From Desulfolinea sp050305405 (GTDB lineage: Bacteria > Chloroflexota > Anaerolineae > Anaerolineales > Villigracilaceae): a stretch of 64,000 nucleotides of DNA. This document shows positions 26,388 to 33,692 of this stretch, in pieces; position 1 is the stretch's first letter; each line of letters starts with the position of its first letter. The stretch is from assembly GCA_050305405.1 (NCBI GenBank), contig JBNLFG010000011.1, forward strand, positions 62,001 through 126,000, given 5' to 3'. A program made the translations under genes and the position numbers. The notes below the pieces were generated by a model. That model was not told where the DNA came from. It searched no databases and worked only from the letters and a program-made list of their open reading frames with translations.

Positions 26388-26869
26388 TCAGCATCTTTTT
26401 CGTCTCGCAACAACTGAACAGCATGCCCCAAAACGGGCAATACTACTTCCAGATTCTCACGTGCCGCCTTCGGGCTACCCGGTAAATTGACGATGAGTGC
26501 CCGTCCACGAATACCCGCAACAGAGCGAGAGAGCATGGCATGTGGTGTAACCTTCAAGCTTTCGGCGCGCATCGCTTCAGTTAGACCAGGAGCGAGTTTG
26601 TCGACGACGAAGCGCGTTGCTTCAGGGGTGACATCTCGCGGGGCGAATCCGGTGCCGCCAGTTGTCAGGATGATGTCCATATCGCCGCTATCTGACCACA
26701 GAATCAATGTGTCACGTAAGCTATCGATCTCGTCCGGGACAATCAGTTTTTCGACGACTTCCCAGCCATTTTCTTGCACCATCTCGACTAAAACAGGGCC
26801 GGAGGCGTCATCGCGTTCACCGCGCCATGAGCGATCAGAAACTGTCAGAATACCGAAGCGGAGTTTCAT
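26375..26869 (-). CDS. MogA/MoaB-family molybdenum cofactor protein
   Basis: A 164-residue MPT-binding-domain protein: ILTVSDR (7-13) at the N-terminus, TTGGTGFAPRDVTPEATR in the middle and LPGSPKAAREN near the C-terminus form the molybdopterin site. Such proteins adenylylate molybdopterin before metal insertion; MogA and MoaB cannot be separated here. Its start overlaps by one base the stop of the acetyltransferase (TAATG). It is the last gene of the hsp20-lon unit. Confidence 0.88.
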   Translation of the reverse strand: MKLRFGILTVSDRSWRGERDDASGPVLVEMVQENGWEVVEKLIVPDEIDSLRDTLILWSDSGDMDIILTTGGTGFAPRDVTPEATRFVVDKLAPGLTEAMRAESLKVTPHAMLSRSVAGIRGRALIVNLPGSPKAARENLEVVLPVLGHAVQLLRDEKDAESGH

Positions 26870-27314
26870 TAATCCAAATCCTTTGCGAATGCATGGAGAT
26901 CATCCATATTTTCCCAACCACGTGATTGATAGAAGCGGATCGCTTCTTCGTTATCTTTGGTGACCAATAAATAATAGCGGATGCAGCCCTTGGCTTTGAG
27001 CCGTTCTTCCAGCGCATCGACAAGTTGATTGGCAAGACCCTGACGGCGATATTCGTGGGCAACGGCGAGATGGTACATCATGCCCGCCGCCCATCGAAGC
27101 CCCCCATTACCGCGCCGACAACCGAATCCCCTGCTCGGGCAACCAGAAACAAGTCCGGGTCACGAGCGATTTTCTTCTCTATTTCAGCAGGAGAATCGGA
27201 TCGACGGAGGTGAATCCCATCACCAGCGCTATCCCAAAGAGCGTAGACGGCATCATAATCATCCGCAAATGAAAAGGTACGAATTTCAATCGCCTGCGAG
27301 GTGGTCGGGCACAT
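26869..27314 (-). pseudogene. GNAT acetyltransferase split by a frameshift
   Basis: Two adjoining frames together make one GNAT protein of about 147 residues. The first (27314 to 27078, 78 codons) gives the N-terminal strand and ends at VVGAVMGGFDGRRA; the second (27081 to 26869) continues with MMYHLAVAHEYRRQGLANQL, the acetyl-CoA loop, and AIRFYQSRGW. In the family the text runs on as MGGFDGRRG-xYHLAV, so one base is missing in the GGCGGGC stretch near 27083-27089. The break creates an ATGATG/TGA overlap that could allow reinitiation and a two-piece product. Mutation, sequencing error and real coupling are all open. Confidence 0.7.
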
Positions 27315-27671
27315 TTATTCTGAGTATTTTTTCAGGATATTTATCAGTTCATCGGGCATATAGGGTTTGAGCAGGAAATCATCTGCCCCGCTAGAGAGAC
27401 ACTCGTCTTTCAAACTCATTCCGGAAGCCATGACAACACGCGTATTATCGAAACACGAATCGGCGCGCATCTCACGCACAACATCCAGGCCGCTTTCGCC
27501 GGGCAAATTCACATCGAGTAATAATATTTCGGGAATATTATTTTTCAGTGTTTTAAATAAATTGCCATTTGCAAGGTCAATACTGACCGTTTCATATCCC
27601 TCGATACCCAATAATGTTTGTAATAAGGTGACCATTGTCTGGTCGTCTTCGGCTAAGAATATTTTGGGCAT
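27315..27671 (-). CDS. Receiver-only response regulator
   Basis: A 118-residue CheY-like domain: acidic pair D9/D10, phospho-acceptor D53 in LLDVNLPG, the Ser of VMASGM as switch residue and K in FLLKPYMPDEL. There is no output domain. Its start overlaps the lon stop by one base and the acetyltransferase follows directly, so it is part of the heat-shock operon rather than next to a kinase; the partner kinase is unknown. Confidence 0.9.
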   Translation of the reverse strand: MPKIFLAEDDQTMVTLLQTLLGIEGYETVSIDLANGNLFKTLKNNIPEILLLDVNLPGESGLDVVREMRADSCFDNTRVVMASGMSLKDECLSSGADDFLLKPYMPDELINILKKYSE

Positions 27672-30226
27672 TATGCGCCTTTCTTTTTCACCTTTTTACG
27701 GCTGGCTTTTTTCTCAACAAGAGCGGCTTCCAAAACTTCATCAACCGTCTCGACAGGAATAAAGGTCATCACTTTTTTCACTTCGTCAGGAATGTCGTCC
27801 AGATCAACTTCATTACGTTTCGGCAAAATGATGGTGCGCAAACCAAAACGGTGTGCTGCTAAGACCTTCTCTTTTAAGCCGCCAATCGGAAGTACACGTC
27901 CACGCAAGGTGATTTCACCCGTCATGCCGACTTCCTTTTTGACCTTGCGACCAGAAAGCAATGAGACCAAAGCTGTGACCATCGTCACGCCAGCGGAGGG
28001 GCCATCTTTGGGCTGCGCGCCGGACGGAACATGCAGATGTATATCGGTCTCACTATAGAAATTGGGATTAATCCCCAACTCTTCGGCATGAGCACGGACA
28101 TAGGAAAGCGCAGCACGCGCAGACTCTTGCATGACATTGCCCAGAGAACCTGTGATCTGAAACCCTTTTGCCCCAACCATGCTGGTTGCTTCGATAAAGA
28201 GTACGTTGCCGCCGTAGGCTGTCCACGCCAAACCGGCTGCTACACCAGGGATCGAGATGCGTTTTTTCAAGTCGTCAGCATCAAGATAAATCGGATGGTC
28301 CAGATATTCGACAACGGCTTCAGGCGTGATTTTGGGCGAATATTCTTTTTCTTCTGCGATAAGTGTGCCGACCTTACGACAGACCGAGCCGATCTGACGC
28401 TCCAGATTACGGACACCGGCTTCACGCGTATATTCGTTAATGATCTTGCGCAAACTCGCAACGCTGAAACGAATCTCTTTCTTGAATAGGCTATTTTCCA
28501 ATATCTGACGTGGAATGAGATAGCCCTTTGCAATCTGGATTTTCTCTGTCTCGGTATAACCAGACAAGGAAATCACTTCCATACGATCCAGCAAGGGACG
28601 CGGGATTGTACTTAAGGTATTTGCGGTCGTAATAAACATCACTTCAGAAAGGTCAAAAGCAACTTCGAGATAATTGTCGCGGAACTCGGAATTTTGTTCA
28701 GGATCAAGCACTTCAAGCAACGCCGAAGCCGGGTTGCCCTGAAAATTTGCAACCAGCTTATCAATCTCGTCGAGCATGAAGACGGGGTTCTTCGTTTCTG
28801 CGCGGCGCAGGGCCTGCAGGATACGCCCCGGCAACGCGCCAATATAGGTACGACGATGACCGCGGATCTCCGCCTCGTCACGCACGCCGCCCAACGAGAT
28901 GCGAATGAACTCGCGTCCCATCGCATGTGCAATAGAGCGTCCCAATGAAGTTTTCCCAACTCCGGGAGGCCCGACAAAGCACAAAATCACACCTTCACGC
29001 TCAAGGCGAATTGTGTCTTCATTTTTTTGCAAACGATCTTTACGCTGAAGGCGCAAACCGCGAATCGCAAGGAATTCAAGGATACGCTCTTTGACATCTT
29101 CCAGGCCGTAGTGATCACGATTTAGCACTTTACGGGCATGGGAAACGTCAAGATTATCAACTGAGCTCTTTGCCCAGGGAAGCGAGACAAGCCAATCCAA
29201 GTAGGTACGAATAACGCCGTATTCCGCAGCGGCAGTCGGCAAACGAGACATGCGATCCAATTCGTGCAGGGCCTGCTCTTCTGCTTCTTTGGGCATTTTC
29301 GCTTCGATAATTTTCTGGCTGAACTCTTCAACCTCAACAGCCTGCTCATCGCGTTCGCCCAATTCCTTTTGAATCGCCTTCAGTTGCTCACGCAGGAAAT
29401 ATTCACGCTGCACTTTTTCGATCTCACCGCGTGCTTCGTTTTGGATCTTCTGTCCAAGCTGCAAAACCTGATTCTCGCGCACCAAAATTCCAACCAGCTT
29501 GCGCAGCTTGGCTTCAGTCGAATCAAGGCTCAGAATTTCCTGAGAATCGCGCAAGTCCATACGTTGGAAGTTTGCAATCGTATATGCCGTTTCAAGCGGG
29601 TTGTCCAATTCAGAGATCGAGCCAACCAACTCTTCAGGGAAAGACGGAATCAACTCCGCAATTTGCCCAAATTGGTCTCGGGCATTACGCGCCAAAGCAT
29701 CTACTTGAAGGCCAGTTTCTTCGATCTCAGGAGCAAGTTCGATCCTGGCTTTCAGATAAGGCTCGGTTTCAACCATCTCGCCAAGGCGAAAACGCTGAAG
29801 ACCTTGCACCAATAAACGGATTGTTCCGTCAGGCGCACGCAGAAGTCGATGAACGGTAGCAATTGTCCCTACCTCATAAAGGTCTTCGGGGCCAGGTTCA
29901 TCCAATTCGGGGTTGCGGCTGGCGACTAATCCCACCAGCTTATCACCGGACAGAATATCATCCACCAACTTAATAGAGCGCGCCTGTCCCACCGTCAGCG
30001 GCACCGCAGTTTGCGGGTAGACCACTACACCGCGCAAAGGCAAAATCGGCAAAACATCCGGGATTTCCATATCCGCTACAGCGGCGTCATTTCCCGAATC
30101 TTCATCGTTTTTTTTCTTCAAATCAGAGAAGAGTGAAGGTAATAAAAATTCCATAAGAGAAGCATCGTTTTCCCATATCCAATCAAACCAGTCGGCAATA
30201 TTTGTATGCCACCGTGAAGCACTCAT
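27671..30226 (-). CDS. lon: ATP-dependent protease Lon
   Basis: An 851-residue Lon: N-terminal substrate domain beginning at DVLPILPLRGVVVYPQTAVPL (near 57), AAA+ module with Walker A GPPGVGKTSLGRS and Walker B VFMLDEIDKL, and the serine protease domain with nucleophile Ser in KDGPSAGVTMV and Lys in KEKVLAAH. It degrades damaged and regulatory proteins. The first 50 residues are extra to the usual start; ATG 30226 is kept because it lies 5 bases after hsp20 with AGGAAG at its end, but ATG 30154 (MEFLLPSLFSDL) is possible. Confidence 0.96.
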   Translation of the reverse strand: MSASRWHTNIADWFDWIWENDASLMEFLLPSLFSDLKKKNDEDSGNDAAVADMEIPDVLPILPLRGVVVYPQTAVPLTVGQARSIKLVDDILSGDKLVGLVASRNPELDEPGPEDLYEVGTIATVHRLLRAPDGTIRLLVQGLQRFRLGEMVETEPYLKARIELAPEIEETGLQVDALARNARDQFGQIAELIPSFPEELVGSISELDNPLETAYTIANFQRMDLRDSQEILSLDSTEAKLRKLVGILVRENQVLQLGQKIQNEARGEIEKVQREYFLREQLKAIQKELGERDEQAVEVEEFSQKIIEAKMPKEAEEQALHELDRMSRLPTAAAEYGVIRTYLDWLVSLPWAKSSVDNLDVSHARKVLNRDHYGLEDVKERILEFLAIRGLRLQRKDRLQKNEDTIRLEREGVILCFVGPPGVGKTSLGRSIAHAMGREFIRISLGGVRDEAEIRGHRRTYIGALPGRILQALRRAETKNPVFMLDEIDKLVANFQGNPASALLEVLDPEQNSEFRDNYLEVAFDLSEVMFITTANTLSTIPRPLLDRMEVISLSGYTETEKIQIAKGYLIPRQILENSLFKKEIRFSVASLRKIINEYTREAGVRNLERQIGSVCRKVGTLIAEEKEYSPKITPEAVVEYLDHPIYLDADDLKKRISIPGVAAGLAWTAYGGNVLFIEATSMVGAKGFQITGSLGNVMQESARAALSYVRAHAEELGINPNFYSETDIHLHVPSGAQPKDGPSAGVTMVTALVSLLSGRKVKKEVGMTGEITLRGRVLPIGGLKEKVLAAHRFGLRTIILPKRNEVDLDDIPDEVKKVMTFIPVETVDEVLEAALVEKKASRKKVKKKGA

Positions 30227-30231
30227 AAAAG

Positions 30232-30648
30232 TTATTCTTCCTGTATCGTTATTTGACTTGCTTTCAGCTTCGGCAAAGTGACCTTAAAAAAGCCATCTTC
30301 ATAAGCTGCACTCGCATTTTCTAGATCAACCGGATTCGGCAAGCTGATCGCGCTGGAAAATCTACCAGCACGGATTTCCATCTGATGATACGCGCCGCGC
30401 TCCTGAACATCAGGCCTGTTACCGCTTATCATCAGCAAACCCTCTTCGATGCTTACCGTAAAATCTGCATCGCGCATCCCGGCGATCTCCATGCGCACAA
30501 TATAGGCGTCGTCAGTCTCGTACATATCCGTCGGCGGACTCCACAGCTTTGAGTGAACCCGCACCTGCCACCCGACTGTCTGCTTCGTGGAGTGTTGCGT
30601 AGTCTGCGTATCAGAGGGTTTTCTCACCTTGCGAATAATTCTTGCCAT
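30232..30648 (-). CDS. Small heat shock protein (Hsp20/alpha-crystallin)
   Basis: A 138-residue Hsp20. The alpha-crystallin domain runs from about 45 (TDMYETDDAYIVRMEIAG) to the end with ISGNRP and a GFFKVTLPKL strand; the N-terminal 40 residues are basic. It is an ATP-independent chaperone that holds unfolded proteins. First gene of the hsp20-lon-regulator-acetyltransferase-mogA unit, with lon starting 5 bases later. Its Shine-Dalgarno is buried in a hairpin (see 30649-30669). Confidence 0.93.
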   Translation of the reverse strand: MARIIRKVRKPSDTQTTQHSTKQTVGWQVRVHSKLWSPPTDMYETDDAYIVRMEIAGMRDADFTVSIEEGLLMISGNRPDVQERGAYHQMEIRAGRFSSAISLPNPVDLENASAAYEDGFFKVTLPKLKASQITIQEE

Positions 30649-30669
30649 CGCGTTCTCCTTGCAAAGAAC
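30649..30669 (-). promoter_or_regulatory. Candidate RNA thermometer over the hsp20 ribosome binding site
   Basis: Read on the minus strand, GUUCUUU (30663-30669) pairs with GGAGAAC (30652-30658), two of the seven pairs being G-U, around a GCAA tetraloop (GNRA type). AGGAG at 30655-30659 is the Shine-Dalgarno, 6 bases before ATG 30648, and four of its five bases are paired. A U-rich strand facing AGGA next to a heat-shock start codon is the pattern of fourU/ROSE-like thermometers. Confidence 0.5.
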
Positions 30670-30682
30670 TAAAACAATAAAA

Positions 30683-30717
30683 AAGAAACCCGCCCCTTAA
30701 TGTAATGCGAGTTTCTT
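30683..30717 (-). terminator. Terminator-like hairpin ahead of hsp20
   Basis: AAGAAACTCGC and GCGGGTTTCTT (opposite 30707-30717 and 30683-30693) pair over 11 positions with one G-U, and a T run follows on the minus strand. It could end transcription from the tRNA side, or act as an attenuator in the hsp20 leader, as a TATAAT lies upstream of it at 30749-30754 (minus strand). Confidence 0.6.
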
Positions 30718-30748
30718 CGATTATCTGTCTATTTCTCACATTGTGCAA

Positions 30749-30754
30749 ATTATA
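30749..30754 (-). promoter_or_regulatory. Possible -10 element for hsp20
   Basis: TATAAT on the minus strand about 100 bases before the hsp20 start. No good -35 lies 17 bases upstream (ATAAAA), so either an activator is needed or this is a chance match. Confidence 0.35.
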
Positions 30755-30810
30755 CCGTCAAAGCGTGGTCTTTTTATTTGTTTTTTGTAGGATTCTGAAA
30801 ATGCGCGTAA

Positions 30811-30839
30811 AAAGAAAAGCGACCGCTAAGAGTCGCTTT
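30811..30839 (-). terminator. Terminator of tRNA-Arg transcription
   Basis: AAAGCGAC (opposite 30832-30839) and GTCGCTTT (opposite 30816-30823) form an 8-bp stem followed on the minus strand by TTCTTTTT. A further perfect 8-bp hairpin (30848-30855 with 30859-30866) lies between it and the tRNA 3' end. Confidence 0.75.
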
Positions 30840-30874
30840 CTGACAGATGGCACAAAGCTTGTGCCAATATTGAG

Positions 30875-30948
30875 TGCCCCCGGGGGGATTCGAACCCACG
30901 ACCTACGGTTTAGAAGACCGTTGCTCTATCCAGCTGAGCTACAAGGGC
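30875..30948 (-). tRNA. tRNA-Arg (anticodon UCU)
   Basis: On the minus strand a 74-base cloverleaf: 7-bp acceptor GCCCTTG/CGGGGGC with two G-U pairs and discriminator A, D stem GCTC/GAGC, anticodon stem ACGGT/ACCGT with loop CTTCTAA (anticodon TCT), and T arm GTGGG-TTCGAAT-CCCCC. The T stem has one T-C mismatch at its second pair. CCA is not encoded. It reads AGA/AGG codons. It begins 14 bases after the stop of the 144-residue gene, so it may be cut out of that transcript. Confidence 0.92.
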
Positions 30949-30962
30949 GTTTTGTTGACGAA

Positions 30963-31397
30963 CTAATTAAGACATGGGCGCAATCCACGATAAACGCGCA
31001 TCCCCGCCAACGTTTTCAAAATGGTGATCTCCGGACGTCCCAATTTCTCAGAAAGTTCATGGGATGTCATTGGCTTATTGCCATTGATAAGAAAGAGACG
31101 GAAGACAGCCTCAACAAGGGACGTTTTTTCTCCAAGAAAACTGGGAGCCAAAGCACAATGGGTCATCAATGTATGTTGCAAGCCATCTACAACCTTAACT
31201 TCGGCGGTAACTGGGTCAATCCAGTCGAGCATTGCACCGTCTTGCCAATCCAAGAAAGCTGCCTGATGTTCTTCACACATCAGAGAGCGCAGATAAACAC
31301 GCCAATCACGATCGTTCTGTTGCCACCAGTCAAAATCAATATGAAAAGGCGTTTCCACGGTCGGTTTCACGAAACTGAATGCTTTTTTTTCAGACAT
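30963..31397 (-). CDS. Unrecognised protein with C-terminal winged-helix-like region
   Basis: A 144-residue protein of no family I know. The N-terminal two thirds are Trp/Asp-rich (FDWWQQNDRDWRVYLRSLM, FLDWQDGAMLDWID); the last 50 residues (LVEAVFRLFLINGNKPMT, then SHELSEKLGRPEITILKTLA) have the helix-turn-helix spacing of a small winged helix. It starts right where the 527-residue gene stops (31398), so the two form a pair. A DNA- or RNA-binding role is only inferred. Confidence 0.65.
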   Translation of the reverse strand: MSEKKAFSFVKPTVETPFHIDFDWWQQNDRDWRVYLRSLMCEEHQAAFLDWQDGAMLDWIDPVTAEVKVVDGLQHTLMTHCALAPSFLGEKTSLVEAVFRLFLINGNKPMTSHELSEKLGRPEITILKTLAGMRVYRGLRPCLN

Positions 31398-32981
31398 TTA
31401 CACCTCTTCTACTTTCTCATCTTCCAAACGGAAGTAAAGATCTCCAACATGATTCGCCCACGGACGAGTTGCCAAAAGGCTGAATAATGGAGCAGGCGGG
31501 CAACGCTTCAGCAAATTAACCGCCGAATACAACTCTTGTGCATGAACATGCGCCTGTGGATTGAGCTTGGTCAACTCTTGCATAACCTTGCGCACCAAGG
31601 TCTCAAATCTCTGCTCGCTTGCTTGGGTGATCTTCCAGGCGTTGTCGAGCGCATCTGGATCAGCGATAGCAAGCACCATGCGTTCATCGAAATTTGCATT
31701 GATAACTTGTTTGAGGGTGGCGAAGACCAAGCCTCCATCTGTGCCAGCGATAACGGTGCGCACCCAGTCGCGCTTACTGCGATGAGATTGTGCTTCAATA
31801 ATCACTTCGCCAGGAGCCTTGCCAGGCCGGATATTAATCAAGCTACCAGGCAGTAAACCTTTTTCTTCGTACCATTCTTTCAAACCGTACACATAACGAT
31901 TATCTTTAACAACCCAGGCAGGCATCTTTTGCCCAGTTTTTCCATCCACCAAAACAAATCGAATGCGAGGGGATTCATACGCTGAGGGGAAGAATGAATG
32001 AATGCGTTCAGAAATAGGCAAGGTACCCAAACGCCAATGCGGGTAGAGCAACGCTATCGTCGCGTTTTTAGGCGATTGCCCATCAAAGGTGATTTTGCTG
32101 AGTTCATCATCTAAACGAGCCTCGAGAGCCAGCATTTCATCGCTAAGTGTCGAACGATCTAAATCGACAGGTTCATAGCGAAGCATTTCAGGTACTTCAC
32201 GTACAGCTTCTGGCTCAAGGCGTTCAAGACACCATAAAACTTTCCCTGTGGAACCAACTTCATCAAAGCGAGGATCTTCCTGCAAAGCATAGTTCAGGGA
32301 GAACTCGGTCAGGTTCGGATTATCACCCTGTGGAAGCTCAATATCTTTCATCAGAACAGAGGGTTCGAGGGGCTCGCCCTCTGCCATATCCAGAATGGCT
32401 TCAGCCAGATTCAGATGACCAACATTGACATCCACAAGCAAAGCACGAGGGAACCAGTGGCCAGCAATGCTGACAAGGTCATCGCCATCTTGTAAAGCGG
32501 TAGCAAGTTTCTCGCCAAGAGCGGCTCCGTATGTCTGCATTACACCATCAAGATCAAACTGTTCCTCGCCATCCGCTGCATCATCACCATCATTCAATAC
32601 ATGCTCATCCAATCCCATTGCAAAAAAACGTTCATTTTCATCATCCATGACAACAGTCATCACACTGAAGTTTTCAATAGCAGGATTTCGCCCATCACGC
32701 ACAGCAGCAACCTTCCCCTTTGACCACCCCAAGGCGGAGAAAGAAAGCTCATCGCCAACCTTGTATTTTTCTTTCGGTAGGTAGATTTTCCCTGAGCCTT
32801 TACGTTTTTTTAGTGTTTCTTCCTGCTCAAAGCGTACGCGTTCTGTAACCAACGCAGCCACCATATCTTGTGTTGATAAGGGGGTTTCCAACTCGAAAAG
32901 ATGGGTGAGTAAAAATTCAGTATCGGCTGGTTTGATTTCCAACAACTGCCAATAATTATCGGGGAGGGAGAGAGCATTCAT
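31398..32981 (-). CDS. Unrecognised 527-residue protein of a two-gene unit
   Basis: A large soluble acidic protein I do not recognise. The first 60 residues (PADTEFLLTHLFELETPLS, TQDMVAALVTERV) look like a helical winged-helix-type domain followed by a charged linker KKRKGSGKIYLPKEKYKVGD; a second helical domain around 225-270 has FSLNYALQEDPRFDEVGSTG, similar in style to HARE-HTH domains; the C-terminal 180 residues alternate strands and helices (FVLVDGKTGQKMPAWVVKD). No catalytic motif, signal or membrane segment is seen. Directly followed by the 144-residue gene and tRNA-Arg. Confidence 0.65.
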   Translation of the reverse strand: MNALSLPDNYWQLLEIKPADTEFLLTHLFELETPLSTQDMVAALVTERVRFEQEETLKKRKGSGKIYLPKEKYKVGDELSFSALGWSKGKVAAVRDGRNPAIENFSVMTVVMDDENERFFAMGLDEHVLNDGDDAADGEEQFDLDGVMQTYGAALGEKLATALQDGDDLVSIAGHWFPRALLVDVNVGHLNLAEAILDMAEGEPLEPSVLMKDIELPQGDNPNLTEFSLNYALQEDPRFDEVGSTGKVLWCLERLEPEAVREVPEMLRYEPVDLDRSTLSDEMLALEARLDDELSKITFDGQSPKNATIALLYPHWRLGTLPISERIHSFFPSAYESPRIRFVLVDGKTGQKMPAWVVKDNRYVYGLKEWYEEKGLLPGSLINIRPGKAPGEVIIEAQSHRSKRDWVRTVIAGTDGGLVFATLKQVINANFDERMVLAIADPDALDNAWKITQASEQRFETLVRKVMQELTKLNPQAHVHAQELYSAVNLLKRCPPAPLFSLLATRPWANHVGDLYFRLEDEKVEEV

Positions 32982-33098
32982 GTCTAGCGCCTTTATGCAG
33001 ATTTACCTGAGGAAGGTATGATTTTTGAGATGCTTTTAGTAAAGCGTCTCATTATACCGCAGGCACCGTCAATCTTCAATTGTTCGCCCAAAAAACTT

Positions 33099-33475
33099 CT
33101 ATTTTTCAGGAGGAAAGCGCAAAACAACACAACTGCCCTTGCCGACTTCGCTTTCAATCGAAATCTCCCCACCCATTCCAGCGACCAAGGCCTTGGCAAT
33201 CGGCACCCCCAACCCCGGGAGAGACGGTGTTTTCTTCACCACGGTAAAAACGGCCGAAGATATGCACCAGTGTTTCAGGCGCGATTCCTTCTCCATAATC
33301 TTGCACGCAGACCGGAAAGTATCCAGCCGACACCAAATGCCAACAAGACAACGATAACGCCCGCGATCCCCAACGTGGCCGCTAACGAATTAAGCGTGCG
33401 ATTCCGTTCCGTAAGTGATCGGGCCCCATCCGCATCGAAAAAGAATAGGAGGCACCCGATGAAAACCACCCTTAA
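33099..33475 (-). pseudogene. Decayed sensor histidine kinase remnant
   Basis: Three overlapping minus-strand fragments in different frames belong to one kinase: a linker plus transmembrane helix (33475-33275; LTERNRTL, then GIAGVIVVLLAFGVGWIL), the G1 box of the ATPase domain with DYGEGIAPETLVHIFGRFYR (33351-33154), and its end, GVPIAKALVAGMGGEISIES to the stop at 33099. The HisKA domain with its histidine is missing and at least one frameshift separates the ATPase pieces. An in-frame stop lies just above 33475. The gene is dead; it lies between the unknown pair and the active signalling locus. Confidence 0.75.
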
Positions 33476-33692
33476 TCTTTACTATCCCCGCCCACGGTGG
33501 AGCTTCGCTAATGCGACTAAAAATCATCACTGGATAAAACGAACTCACATCTCTCCCCACAAAATGCCTCTTGCAAATGCAATAGGTGCTTTTCGTTGCC
33601 TAAGTAACGTTATGCAAAACAGATTGAAAACGAGCAGGCAAAAAGCTTCTAGCCCTTTAAACAGACTATCTGATATACGTCATCAAAGCTGT

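Noticed and set aside
30705..31487. Plus-strand 260-codon frame containing a GGIRTHDLRFRRPLLYPAELQ-type text
   Set aside because: This is the well-known false translation of a tRNA gene (here tRNA-Arg) and it runs antisense through the 144-residue gene.
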